Positions 25,037 to 33,496 of a stretch of 44,999 bases of DNA are shown in pieces. Where the stretch lies: contig CATLIX010000026.1 of the NCBI GenBank assembly GCA_949959185.1, forward strand, positions 1 through 44,999, given 5' to 3'. The notes under the pieces were generated by a model. The model was not told where the DNA came from and did no database searches. It worked only from the letters and a program-made list of their open reading frames with translations. The position numbers and the translations under genes were made by a program. Every line of letters starts with the position of its first letter. The stretch's first letter is position 1. Source of the stretch: an uncultured Eubacterium sp. Its GTDB lineage: Bacteria; Bacillota; Clostridia; Lachnospirales; Lachnospiraceae.

Positions 25037-25195
25037 ATAGATGATTTCAAAAAGATTCAGCGATATATGGCATTGGCAAAAAAAGAAAATGCCACAGAAA
25101 CATATGCCGAATTAAAAAGAGAATATCTGGTATTAAAAGCCATATTAAACGTATCCGGCGTAAATCTTACGGATATTGATGAAATCAAAGAATAA
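25037..25195 (+). pseudogene. small conserved ORF with ATA where the start codon should be
   Basis: An open frame of 52 codons (IDDFKKIQRYMALAKKE…, ETYAELKREYLVLK, TDIDEIKE) ends at 25193-25195. AAAGGGG at 25021-25027 is placed exactly for the ATA at 25037, so an ATG has probably been lost; the first real ATG is at 25067 with no site. The C-terminal half matches the protein at 28259-28450 (ETYAKLNKKYVSLK…LDKIKE), which shows it is a genuine gene family. It lies antisense between the vanS-like and ligase genes. Function unknown. Confidence 0.6.
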
Positions 25196-25244
25196 AGCGA
25201 CCATATGAGGGCAGATGGGAGGACACTGAGCCAAAAGACAGCAC

Positions 25245-26480
25245 TCAGTCCCCCGGCAGTTCCACCTGGAATGTAATCTGCCCTTTTTCACTCTCGGCAA
25301 AAATCCGCCCGCCATGGATGGTCACAATTTCCTTTGCGATGGCAAGCCCCAGACCGGCGCCTCCCGTATCGGAGTTTCTGGCTTCATCCATCCGGTAAAA
25401 TTTATCGAAAATAGCTGTCAGTTTTTCTTTTGGAATGGTTTTCCCCTGATTTCGGAAGCGAATTATAATTTTCCCTGCAGATTCTTCTGACGGAGGAATT
25501 TCCTGCACCAGAATGTCTATCTGTGTATGGGGATAACTGTAGGCAACGGCATTTTTCAGGATATTGTTGAATACCCGCGCCAGCTTCACCGGATCCCCGC
25601 TGACCGTCACATTTTCATCACTGTGAAGCACCGCTTTATTGCCTTTTTCTTCCAGCACCGGATAGAATTCTTCTATCATCTGCAGCAACATATAATAGAG
25701 GTCAATCTTTTCTTTTTCCAGCACAATTTCCTGAATATTATATCTGGTAATTTCAAAAAATTCATTGATTAACTGTTCCAGCCGGTTTGACTTCTCCAGT
25801 GTAATATGCACATATTTGGCCTTCTGTTCCTCCGGCATATCCGGCGCTTCTTCCAGAAGGCTCAGATAACCAATCACCGAGGTCAGAGGCGTGCGGATAT
25901 CGTGGGCCAGATACATCACAAGATTATTTTTTCTCTCCTCCGCCAGCTTTGCTTCCAGTTCCCTCTTTTCCAGAGTCTGACGCAGTACATTCAGCTTCCG
26001 CTCCATAGGTGCCATTTCCGGCGACATGGTGATTTCCCGGTTATCTCCCTGAATCAGACGGTCAATTCCTTCGTCTATCTCGTTAAAATACCGCACAAAC
26101 CAGGAAAGGGAAAAGTGAAACAGCAGTAAAAAGCACACTGCCACTGCTCCGAAAATAATCAGGCTGGAATTTTCTCTGAGTCCATACTGGTAAATATTCA
26201 GCGCATCTTCGTAGTCCAGACGAAAGGCGTCCTGCAGGAATTTTACAATCCAGTCCCCCACCCGGCGGAACCAAAACCGGCTGTAAAAGGTAAAGATAAT
26301 CAAAAAAGTCAGTATCACCATGGCAAAGGTCTGCATGAAAATCTTAAATCTCAGTCTGGAATAGACGGAATTTTTCTTTTTCCTGCTTTTTCTGTTTTTC
26401 CAGAATCCAAAAATCCGAAATCCCATGGTCTTCTGCCTCTGCTCTGAATCATGGAAATCCTTTCTTTCTTCAGTTTTCAA
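25245..26480 (-). CDS. vanS: VanS-like sensor histidine kinase
   Basis: A 411-residue two-component kinase. A basic N-terminus is followed by two membrane segments (about residues 50-70 and 105-130), a short extracellular loop, a HAMP-like linker, then the phospho-acceptor motif LAHDIRTPLTSVIGYLS. The ATPase boxes are NNILKNAVAYS, GGAGLGLAIAKEIV and GGRIFAESEKG. The H-box region closely resembles VanS of VanB/VanG-type clusters. The start at 26480 is a TTG overlapping the vanR end by 11 bases, with GGAG 12 bases upstream; an ATG at 26426 (MGFRIFGFW) is the alternative. The signal sensed is not known. Confidence 0.88.
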   Translation of the reverse strand: MKTEERKDFHDSEQRQKTMGFRIFGFWKNRKSRKKKNSVYSRLRFKIFMQTFAMVILTFLIIFTFYSRFWFRRVGDWIVKFLQDAFRLDYEDALNIYQYGLRENSSLIIFGAVAVCFLLLFHFSLSWFVRYFNEIDEGIDRLIQGDNREITMSPEMAPMERKLNVLRQTLEKRELEAKLAEERKNNLVMYLAHDIRTPLTSVIGYLSLLEEAPDMPEEQKAKYVHITLEKSNRLEQLINEFFEITRYNIQEIVLEKEKIDLYYMLLQMIEEFYPVLEEKGNKAVLHSDENVTVSGDPVKLARVFNNILKNAVAYSYPHTQIDILVQEIPPSEESAGKIIIRFRNQGKTIPKEKLTAIFDKFYRMDEARNSDTGGAGLGLAIAKEIVTIHGGRIFAESEKGQITFQVELPGD

Positions 26481-27174
26481 TTTTATAACCCACTCCCCAT
26501 ACTGTTTTTATGTATTTTGGATGTTCCACGGAATCTTTCATTTTTTCCCGCAGATGGCGGATATGTACCGTGATGGTATTGTTGCTTTTGCTGTAATATT
26601 CATCCTTCCACACTCCATGGAACAAATCTTCTGAGCTGACCACTTCCCCCTTGCGTTCACAGAGAATTTTCAGAATGGAAAATTCTGTGGGCGTCAGCAC
26701 CAGGGGTTTTTCATCCAGGCGGCATTCATGGGTTTTCACATTTATAATCAGCCCGCCGTGCACCAGCAGGGAATTATCCTGTCCATCCGGAGTCTGAGGC
26801 TGGTTATAACGTTTATAGCGGCGAAGCTGCGCTTTCACGCGGGCCACCAGCTCCAGAGGCCGGAAGGGTTTCGTCATATAATCGTCCGCTCCCAGCATCA
26901 GTCCCCGGATTTTATCAATTTCCTCATCCTTTGCGGTCAGCATAATAATGGGATATGTACATGTTTCCCGGATTTTCTTACAAATCTCAAATCCACTGGT
27001 GCCCGGCAGCATAATATCCAGAATGGCAAGGTCAAACCGGGTTCCCTTCACCTGCTCCAATGCGTCTTCAGCAGTATAACAGGTAATCACCTCGAAATTT
27101 TCGCTTTCCAGATAAAAGGTAACCAAATCGGCAATTTCCTTTTCATCATCTACCACTAAAATTCTGTCCTTCAT
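26470..27174 (-). CDS. vanR: VanR-like response regulator (OmpR/PhoB family)
   Basis: A 234-residue regulator. The receiver domain has ILVVDDEKEIADLV, the phosphorylated Asp in LAILDIMLPGTSGFE and the conserved Lys in DDYMTKPFRPLEL. The C-terminal winged helix includes LTPTEFSILKILCE and SKSNNTITVHIRHLREKM, then TVWGVGYKIE. Long stretches agree with VanR proteins of glycopeptide clusters. AGGAG precedes the ATG at 27174. It is co-transcribed with the kinase gene and probably drives the ligase promoter at 24796-24839. Confidence 0.9.
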   Translation of the reverse strand: MKDRILVVDDEKEIADLVTFYLESENFEVITCYTAEDALEQVKGTRFDLAILDIMLPGTSGFEICKKIRETCTYPIIMLTAKDEEIDKIRGLMLGADDYMTKPFRPLELVARVKAQLRRYKRYNQPQTPDGQDNSLLVHGGLIINVKTHECRLDEKPLVLTPTEFSILKILCERKGEVVSSEDLFHGVWKDEYYSKSNNTITVHIRHLREKMKDSVEHPKYIKTVWGVGYKIEN

Positions 27175-27270
27175 ATATTTTCATCTCCTGATTGGGGCGT
27201 TTATCTCATTGCACTTAACCATGCCGTGATATTCCGGTACGGACATGGCGAAAAGTCATTTATCTGTTCC

Positions 27271-27300
27271 ATTATAGCAGAGACTTTCTGAAAATTCCTG
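27271..27300 (-). promoter_or_regulatory. promoter of the vanRS-like pair
   Basis: On the minus strand TATAAT (27276-27271) lies about 100 bases upstream of the regulator start. The -35 region is poor (a match near 27294-27300 only), so an activator may be needed. Confidence 0.5.
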
Positions 27301-27767
27301 TTTTATTTTTATTTAAACTATTAAGATTTCCTTAAATCGGTTAAAAACAACGGAAGAACAGAGATTGGCAAAAAATACCTCCTGTCGTATCCTTTCGCTG
27401 AGTGCAGACCTGAAATCCTGTACGCTTTCTTTATGATACTTTGAATGCCTCATCCTGGTATGGCAGCAGTTTCATTGTACAGTAAAGCTATGTTGAGCAG
27501 ATTAACCAGCATTTCAATCCCTTTCCGGCTACGTACCATATAGCTGCATAGCAGGGTTTGTTTCCATTGCCAGGCCGAGTGCAGATACATACAGTTTTCC
27601 ATCGGATGCCTAAGTGATAAATTGCCAGCGAACACCTGATACAAACATCTTTTTGAAATCCATTTACTTTCTCTGGTTTTTGGATATAATAGAGATAGAA
27701 GCCTAAAATATTCTTTAGATTTCAAGAATTCTGTATATCCGACTGTGCCAAACGGTACAGCTATAAG
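27301..27767. other. intergenic stretch, possibly holding a degraded ORF
   Basis: No convincing gene is seen. The minus strand is open from 27794 to 27450 and its tail (KGIEMLVNLLNIALLYNE) faintly resembles the end of some transposases, but there is no ribosome-binding site, no inverted repeat and no catalytic motif. The stretch separates the van-like locus from the toxin-antitoxin remnant. Confidence 0.3.
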
Positions 27768-27781
27768 AAAGGATGGTTTAC

Positions 27782-28042
27782 ATGAACTTAGCAAAAATCT
27801 CTGCCAATGGGCAGATTACCGTGCCTGCCGAGATACGCCGCCTGCCTGGTCTGAAATCTGGCGACAAGATACTTTTCTTCCAGAAGCCAGGCGGCAAGGT
27901 CGTCATCTATAACGCTTCTGCACAGGCAATTTATAAAGCCCAGAAAGCATTTGAGGGCGTTACCGAACAGATGGGCGTATATAATGAGGATGATGTACAG
28001 GTATTGGTTGATGAAGTACGTTACGGAAAGGGAAAAGATTGA
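27782..28042 (+). CDS. AbrB/SpoVT-type antitoxin
   Basis: An 86-residue protein whose first half is a swapped-hairpin AbrB domain (NLAKISANGQITVPAEIRRL, GLKSGDKILFFQKPGGKVVI). The C-terminal half would wrap the toxin. AAAGGA at 27768-27773 favours the ATG at 27782 over the one at 27773. The TTG of the following PIN gene overlaps its TGA, the usual coupled toxin-antitoxin arrangement. Confidence 0.85.
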   Translation: MNLAKISANGQITVPAEIRRLPGLKSGDKILFFQKPGGKVVIYNASAQAIYKAQKAFEGVTEQMGVYNEDDVQVLVDEVRYGKGKD

Positions 28043-28218
28043 AGTTACTTGCAGATACCAACATTCTGATTTCCGCAGTGCTGTTCCCACGGTCAAAACC
28101 CGCAAAAGCATTAGTATATACCGCTGAGAACCACGAGATGGTCCTGTGTGACCAGAATCTGACGGAGCTTCGGGAAGTCCTTAACAGGGAAGCAGGTATC
28201 CGGACGCCGAAGAAGTAA
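28039..28218 (+). pseudogene. PIN-domain toxin, truncated
   Basis: A 59-residue frame begins at a TTG overlapping the antitoxin stop: KLLADTNILISAVLFPRSKP, then NHEMVLCDQNLTELREVLNRE. This is the N-terminal part of a PIN-family ribonuclease toxin with the first Asp (D6) and the middle Glu, but the family is about 140 residues long and the distal acidic residues are gone. After REAG the frame ends in IRTPKK; a plausible continuation (YPDAEEV) appears in another frame for a few codons only. It is almost certainly inactive, leaving the antitoxin alone. Confidence 0.75.
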
Positions 28219-28249
28219 AAAACGGAACTGCACAAAAACAGTCCCGTTT
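28217..28249 (-). terminator. terminator of the pur operon
   Basis: On the minus strand AAACGGGACTG pairs with CAGTTCCGTTT (one mismatch) and a T-run at 28222-28217 follows. It lies directly after the small protein gene that ends the purE-M-N-D unit, and just after the convergent toxin fragment. Confidence 0.75.
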
Positions 28250-28258
28250 CTCCATATG

Positions 28259-28450
28259 CTATTCTTTGATTTTATCCAGATTGGCAGGATGTATGCCCAG
28301 TAACAGGAGCAGCTCTTTCAGGGAAACATACTTTTTGTTCAGTTTTGCATAGGTTTCCTCTGCATGTTCCTGTTCCGCCAGCAGCATACGTTCCTGTACT
28401 TCTCTGAAATCATCCAGAATCGGCTGCAAAGTCCCGGCGCTGCCGAGCAT
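28259..28450 (-). CDS. small helical protein of unknown function, downstream of purD
   Basis: A 63-residue protein (QPILDDFREVQERMLLAEQE, ETYAKLNKKYVSLKELLLLL, GIHPANLDKIKE), mostly helix and with no signal peptide or membrane segment. AGGTG lies upstream of the ATG at 28450, 25 bases after purD, so it is probably in the pur transcript. The C-terminal half is homologous to the start-less frame at 25037-25195. I do not know a function for the family. Confidence 0.65.
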   Translation of the reverse strand: MLGSAGTLQPILDDFREVQERMLLAEQEHAEETYAKLNKKYVSLKELLLLLGIHPANLDKIKE

Positions 28451-28475
28451 ATCATCACCTGCTTTCTGTCCTGTT

Positions 28476-29747
28476 TTATGCCTCGTCAATGGCCTTTCCA
28501 ATATCATGGCGCATATATTTATTGTCAAATTCCACCCATTCCGTGGCCTTACAGGCATTGGCTCGGGCTTCTTTCAAATCAGCTCCCTTGGCGGTGACGC
28601 CCAGTACCCGGCCGCCATTGGTGACAATCTTCCCGTCCTTTTCGGCTGTTCCCGCATGGAAACAGTAATATCCGTCTTCTGAGTCAAATTTCTCCAGCCC
28701 CCGGATTTCAAATCCTTTCTCGTAGGAAACGGGATATCCGTCGGAAGCCAGCACCACGCAGACCGCCGCATTGTCTTCAAACTGCAAATCAATCTCGGAA
28801 AGTCTGCCTTCCACGCAGGCTTCCATCACCTCTATCATGTCGTTTTTCATTCTGGGCAGTACCACCTGAGCTTCCGGGTCGCCGAATCGGGCGTTATACT
28901 CCAGCACCTTCGGTCCTTCTTCCGTCAGCATCAGGCCGAAGAAAATAATTCCGGTAAAAGGACGTCCCTCTGCAGCCATGGCATCCACCGTGGCCTGGTA
29001 GATATATTTATGGCAGAACTCGTCCACTTCCTTCGTATAGAAGGGACTGGGAGAAAAGGTTCCCATACCTCCGGTGTTCAGGCCCTGGTCTCCGTCTTTC
29101 GCCCGTTTATGGTCCTGAGCCGAAGACATAATCCGGATGGTTTTCCCGTCCACGAAGGACAGCACGGACACTTCCCGGCCCGTCATAAATTCTTCCACCA
29201 CCATATGGTTCCCGGCGTCTCCGAACTTCTTATCCTCCATAATTTCCTTTACCCCTGCTTTCGCTTCCTCCAGCGTATTGCAGATGAGCACCCCTTTGCC
29301 CAGAGCGAGCCCGTCGGCTTTCAGCACAATGGGCATTCTGGCCGTTTCCAGATATGCAAGGGCCTTTGCAGGATCATCAAAGGTCTCATAACCTGCAGTG
29401 GGAATGTTGTATTTTTTCATCAAATCCTTGGAAAAGGCCTTGCTGCCTTCCAGGATAGCGGCATTTTTCCGGGGGCCGAATACTTTCAGACCTCTGGCCT
29501 CAAATACGTCCACCACACCGCCCACCAGCGGGTCGTCCATGCCGATAATGGTAAAATCGATTTTTTCATCTTCTGCAAAATCAGCCAGCTTTTCAAATTC
29601 CATGGCTCCGATGGGCACGCACTCCGCAATCTGCCCAATCCCCGCATTTCCCGGCGCACAGTATATTTTATCCACTCTGGGGCTTCTGGCCGCGCTTGCT
29701 GCAATGGCATGTTCCCGGCCGCCGCTTCCTACAATCAGTACTCTCAT
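28476..29747 (-). CDS. purD: phosphoribosylamine-glycine ligase (GARS)
   Basis: A 423-residue ATP-grasp enzyme that makes GAR from phosphoribosylamine and glycine, step two of purine synthesis. It begins [20 protein letters not shown] and contains VLKADGLALGKGVLICN, GLNTGGMGTFSPSPF and LEYNARFGDPEAQVVLPR. AGGAGG precedes the ATG at 29747, which overlaps the purN stop (ATGA), so translation is coupled. Length is normal. Confidence 0.96.
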   Translation of the reverse strand: MRVLIVGSGGREHAIAASAARSPRVDKIYCAPGNAGIGQIAECVPIGAMEFEKLADFAEDEKIDFTIIGMDDPLVGGVVDVFEARGLKVFGPRKNAAILEGSKAFSKDLMKKYNIPTAGYETFDDPAKALAYLETARMPIVLKADGLALGKGVLICNTLEEAKAGVKEIMEDKKFGDAGNHMVVEEFMTGREVSVLSFVDGKTIRIMSSAQDHKRAKDGDQGLNTGGMGTFSPSPFYTKEVDEFCHKYIYQATVDAMAAEGRPFTGIIFFGLMLTEEGPKVLEYNARFGDPEAQVVLPRMKNDMIEVMEACVEGRLSEIDLQFEDNAAVCVVLASDGYPVSYEKGFEIRGLEKFDSEDGYYCFHAGTAEKDGKIVTNGGRVLGVTAKGADLKEARANACKATEWVEFDNKYMRHDIGKAIDEA

Positions 29748-30391
29748 AACTTCCTCCTTTTTGGCTGCTCCAGAATCACAGCTTTCCCATTTTCCACATG
29801 AACCTTTCCCCTGGCAATCAAATCTATGGCCTGGGGCAGAATCTTCCACTCGGCCTGCTCCATCACCCGCCGCTGCAGGGTCTCCGGCGTGTCCTCCGGT
29901 TCCACAGCCACCGGCTGCTGCAGGATAATGGGCCCGGTATCCGTCCCCTCATCCACAAAATGCACCGTTGCTCCCGTCACTTTCACGCCGCGGGCCAAGG
30001 CCCCTTCGTGGACTTTCAGTCCGTAATACCCCGTTCCGCAGAAAGAGGGAATCAGGGAGGGATGAATATTGATAATCCGGTTCCGGTATTTTTGTATCAT
30101 GGATTCCGGCAGCACCACCAGAAATCCCGCCAGCACCACCAGATCCACCTGATAGCTGTCCAGCTTCTCCAGAAAGGCCCGGTTAAAACTTTCCCGGTCC
30201 GGAAACTCTTTCGGAGAAATGCATACCCCTTCGATTCCGTGGTTTTTCGCCCGCTCCAGGGCATAAGCGCCGGGATTGTTGCTAATCACCGCCGCAACAC
30301 AGGTATCTGTTATAGTCCCCTCATCAATCCCGTCCAGTATGGCCTGCAGATTGGTGCCGCCGCCGGACACGCAGACTGCTATCTTCAGCAT
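29744..30391 (-). CDS. purN: GAR formyltransferase (folate-dependent)
   Basis: A 215-residue enzyme that formylates GAR with 10-formyl-THF, step three of purine synthesis. The start [19 protein letters not shown], the catalytic [11 protein letters not shown] (Asn and His) and [13 protein letters not shown] (catalytic Asp) are all present. It overlaps purM by seven bases at its start and purD by four at its end, a tight operon. Confidence 0.95.
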   Translation of the reverse strand: MLKIAVCVSGGGTNLQAILDGIDEGTITDTCVAAVISNNPGAYALERAKNHGIEGVCISPKEFPDRESFNRAFLEKLDSYQVDLVVLAGFLVVLPESMIQKYRNRIINIHPSLIPSFCGTGYYGLKVHEGALARGVKVTGATVHFVDEGTDTGPIILQQPVAVEPEDTPETLQRRVMEQAEWKILPQAIDLIARGKVHVENGKAVILEQPKRRKL

Positions 30392-31410
30392 AAGGTTACC
30401 CCTTTCTCTCCATCTTCCACTTTTCCGATAATATAAGATGTCTCTCCCGCTGCCTCAATGGCTTTTCGTGTCTTCTCCACATCTGCTTCATCCACAGCCA
30501 GCACCATGCCAATGCCCATATTATAGGTATTGTACATCACTTTTTCTTCCACGTTGCCTTCCCGTGCCATCATTTTAAAAATGGCCGGAACTTCATAGCT
30601 GTTTTTCTCAATGACCGCATGTTTGCCTTCCGGCAGCATTCTGGGTACATTTTCATAGAATCCGCCTCCGGTAATATGGCTGCAGGCTTTCACCCGGACG
30701 CCTGCCTCTTTCACGGAGCGCAGAGCCTTTACATATATTTTCGTGGGGGCCAGCAGGGCCTCTCCCAGTGTTTTTCCCAGTTCTTCATGGTATGTATCCA
30801 GCGTTTCCCTGTCCATTTTAAAGATTTTACGCACCAGGGAAAATCCGTTGGAATGAACGCCGGAGCTGGCCATGCCGATGAGCACGTCCCCGGCTTTCAG
30901 GTCTTTTCCGGTGATGATGTCTTTTTCATCCACAACGCCCACTGCAAACCCTGCCAGATCATATTCATCTTCCGGATAAAAACCGGGCATTTCCGCCGTT
31001 TCCCCTCCGATTAACGCCGCGTCGCTCTGTATACAGCCTTCCGCCACACCGCTTACAATGGTAGCTATCTTTTCCGGAAAATTTTTTCCGCAGGCAATAT
31101 AATCCAGGAAAAACAATGGCTCTCCTCCTGCACAGGCAATATCATTGACACACATTGCCACACAGTCAATGCCGATGGTATCATGTCTGTCCAGCAAAAA
31201 TGCCAGTTTCAGCTTGGTTCCCACACCGTCCGTACCGGACACCAGCGTGGGCTTTTCCATATCTTTGAACTTTTCCATGGAAAATGCACCGGAAAATCCG
31301 CCCAGACCTGTGAGGACTTCCGGACGCATGGTCTGCTGCACATGCTTTTTCATCAGCTCCACAGATTTATAACCTGCTTCAATGTCTACGCCTGAATTCT
31401 TGTAATCCAT
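30385..31410 (-). CDS. purM: phosphoribosylformylglycinamidine cyclo-ligase (AIRS)
   Basis: A 341-residue enzyme that closes the imidazole ring to AIR. Landmarks are [12 protein letters not shown], the ATP-binding [36 protein letters not shown] and [17 protein letters not shown] precedes the ATG at 31410. It lies between purE and purN in the same transcript. Confidence 0.96.
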   Translation of the reverse strand: MDYKNSGVDIEAGYKSVELMKKHVQQTMRPEVLTGLGGFSGAFSMEKFKDMEKPTLVSGTDGVGTKLKLAFLLDRHDTIGIDCVAMCVNDIACAGGEPLFFLDYIACGKNFPEKIATIVSGVAEGCIQSDAALIGGETAEMPGFYPEDEYDLAGFAVGVVDEKDIITGKDLKAGDVLIGMASSGVHSNGFSLVRKIFKMDRETLDTYHEELGKTLGEALLAPTKIYVKALRSVKEAGVRVKACSHITGGGFYENVPRMLPEGKHAVIEKNSYEVPAIFKMMAREGNVEEKVMYNTYNMGIGMVLAVDEADVEKTRKAIEAAGETSYIIGKVEDGEKGVTLC

Positions 31411-31424
31411 TCTCTTTCCTCCGT

Positions 31425-31928
31425 TTATTTATAATTTTTGTATCCTGCTTCCTGCAAACGTGCGTCTTTTGCTTCCACCTGCTCCTTCAGTTTCCGGGAA
31501 TAATCCTTTAATCTTCCCAGCAGCCCTTCATCTGAGGTTGCCAGAATTTTTGCCGCCAGAAGGCCCGCATTGGCCCCTCCGTTAATTGCCACGGTGGCAA
31601 CGGGAATTCCGGAAGGCATCTGAACGATAGAATACAAAGAATCCCGTCCTCCCAGAGAAGTGGTATGCATGGGAATGCCAATCACCGGCATGGGAAAAAT
31701 TGCAGCGCACATACCGGGAAGATGTGCTGCCATCCCTGCTCCCGCAATAATTACCTTAAATCCTTTTTCCTCTGCAGTCTTTGCATAGTCAAAAAACACA
31801 TCCGGCTCCCTGTGGGCCGAGATAATTTTCATTTCATATTCCACACCCAGTTCTTCCAGAATATCCGCCGCCTTTGCCATTACCGGCATGTCTGAGTCGC
31901 TGCCCATAACAATTCCAACTTTTGCCAT
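31425..31928 (-). CDS. purE: N5-CAIR mutase
   Basis: A 167-residue enzyme that rearranges N5-CAIR to CAIR. The phosphate loop [14 protein letters not shown] is at the N-terminus, then [22 protein letters not shown] and the active-site stretch [17 protein letters not shown] lies upstream of the ATG at 31928. It is the first gene of the pur unit; purK, purC, purF, purL and purH are not in the window. Confidence 0.95.
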   Translation of the reverse strand: MAKVGIVMGSDSDMPVMAKAADILEELGVEYEMKIISAHREPDVFFDYAKTAEEKGFKVIIAGAGMAAHLPGMCAAIFPMPVIGIPMHTTSLGGRDSLYSIVQMPSGIPVATVAINGGANAGLLAAKILATSDEGLLGRLKDYSRKLKEQVEAKDARLQEAGYKNYK

Positions 31929-31956
31929 AACTTTTCTCCTTTATATAGTAAGCTGT

Positions 31957-33492
31957 TTACGAATCCTGATATTTTGCAAAACCCTGTACAATTTCCTGTA
32001 CGCTGTTTAACCGTTTCTTTGCCTCCTGGGCCTCCGCTTCATTCTGCTGGCTGCGTTCTTCCGCTTCCAGTGCGCTTGCGGATACCTGCTGACTGGTGGC
32101 AGACAACTGGCTGATACTCTCGATAATGGTATCGTTGGACTGCACCAGATTTTCAATTTTGGAATCTATATCGGAAATCCGCCGGGTCAGAGTTTCCACA
32201 TTGTCCCGGATTGCCGTAAATCCCCCTGCCGCATGTTCAATCATTTCATTCTGCTGGCTCATGGCCTCAATGGAAACACCCACAATACTTACCGCATCCT
32301 GAGCGTTTGTATTCAGTTCCTGTATAATGCCTGCAATCTGCTCCGTGGATTTTCTGGTCTGTTCCGATAATTCCCGAATCTGGTCTGCCACCACTGCAAA
32401 TCCTTTTCCTGCCTCTCCCGCTCTGGCGCTTTCAATAGATGCATTCAAAGCCAGCAGGTTCGTCTGACTGGAAACTTCAAAAATAACTTCCGTAATCTGC
32501 TGCACTTCCCTGGCCTTATCCTGAAGCTGAGACATGGACTGAGCCACACGGGTATTGGTCTTTCCAATAGTTTCCGCACTGGCACGCATACGGTTAATCA
32601 GCTCCATGCTTTCCTCCACCATACGGGCGGAAGTTTCCGCCGCCTCTACCATGATTCTGGCATTTTCCGCTGTTTCTCCGATGGCGTCTTTGATCCTGGA
32701 AGTCATTGTGGTCTGTTCCTGCACGCTCTCCGCGGTCAGCTGGGTGCTGATGGAAATTTCCTGAATGGAGCTATGTACCACCTGAGAAGAATCCCTGAGA
32801 TTTTCCACCAGCCCGTCCGTCTGCTCCACTTCTGACTTTACCGCCTCTGAAATTCTGAGAATATCTTCCATCATGGTATTCTGCACTGCCTGCTGATCTT
32901 TTACGGACCAGATGGTGTCATGGTCAAAATTTTTAGCAGTCCTTGCTGTTACATTATAGGAAAAGGTTATGACAATCCCGGTACAGACGCTCACCAATGT
33001 CAGGTCATCCCCCAGAAGCTGCCCTGTTGCCGCCAGCACAATACCCCGCAGTATCATAATTCCCATAATTCCCGCAAATGCCCGTTTTTCAAATTTCCTG
33101 TCGTAATAAAGAATCAGTGAAATCATTATGGGGATAACATAACTGAAAATCATAAGGCTTTTTCCTGTCACCATCAGGTAACCCCAGCCAATCAGAAAAC
33201 AGCCCAGAATTACATACCTTAAAGGCTCCGAAGATTTTTCTTTCAGATACATGCCCCAGCAGACAGCCCCTCCAGCCAGCAAAATCACTGCAGGTATAAT
33301 TGCAGGTTTCCCGCTGGAAATCTCCTTCGAGCCAAACTGAATAAACAGGGCCAGCACAACAGGTATCTCCATCAGTGTCATCAGCAGAAGTACCGTATGA
33401 TTTGCTTTGGCGTCACGGGCGGGTTTTTCACTGTACGTCCGCACCTTCACAGCAACTGCACCTGCAGTTTCATTACATTTTTTCTCCTCCAT
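31957..33492 (-). CDS. methyl-accepting chemotaxis-type receptor with multi-spanning N-terminus
   Basis: A 511-residue signal transducer. The first ~185 residues hold about six membrane segments and no extracellular sensor domain, so it should sense something in or across the membrane. After them comes a long coiled coil with the signalling tip [21 protein letters not shown] and [18 protein letters not shown]. No HAMP is clear. AAAGGATG lies upstream of the ATG. It follows the aminopeptidase gene by four bases, on the same strand, and precedes purE. No che genes are nearby. Confidence 0.88.
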   Translation of the reverse strand: MEEKKCNETAGAVAVKVRTYSEKPARDAKANHTVLLLMTLMEIPVVLALFIQFGSKEISSGKPAIIPAVILLAGGAVCWGMYLKEKSSEPLRYVILGCFLIGWGYLMVTGKSLMIFSYVIPIMISLILYYDRKFEKRAFAGIMGIMILRGIVLAATGQLLGDDLTLVSVCTGIVITFSYNVTARTAKNFDHDTIWSVKDQQAVQNTMMEDILRISEAVKSEVEQTDGLVENLRDSSQVVHSSIQEISISTQLTAESVQEQTTMTSRIKDAIGETAENARIMVEAAETSARMVEESMELINRMRASAETIGKTNTRVAQSMSQLQDKAREVQQITEVIFEVSSQTNLLALNASIESARAGEAGKGFAVVADQIRELSEQTRKSTEQIAGIIQELNTNAQDAVSIVGVSIEAMSQQNEMIEHAAGGFTAIRDNVETLTRRISDIDSKIENLVQSNDTIIESISQLSATSQQVSASALEAEERSQQNEAEAQEAKKRLNSVQEIVQGFAKYQDS

Positions 33493-33496
33493 CTTT

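Noticed and set aside
27450-27794. Transposase gene remnant on the minus strand
   Set aside because: Only a faint resemblance in the last residues; no start site, catalytic motif or terminal repeats.
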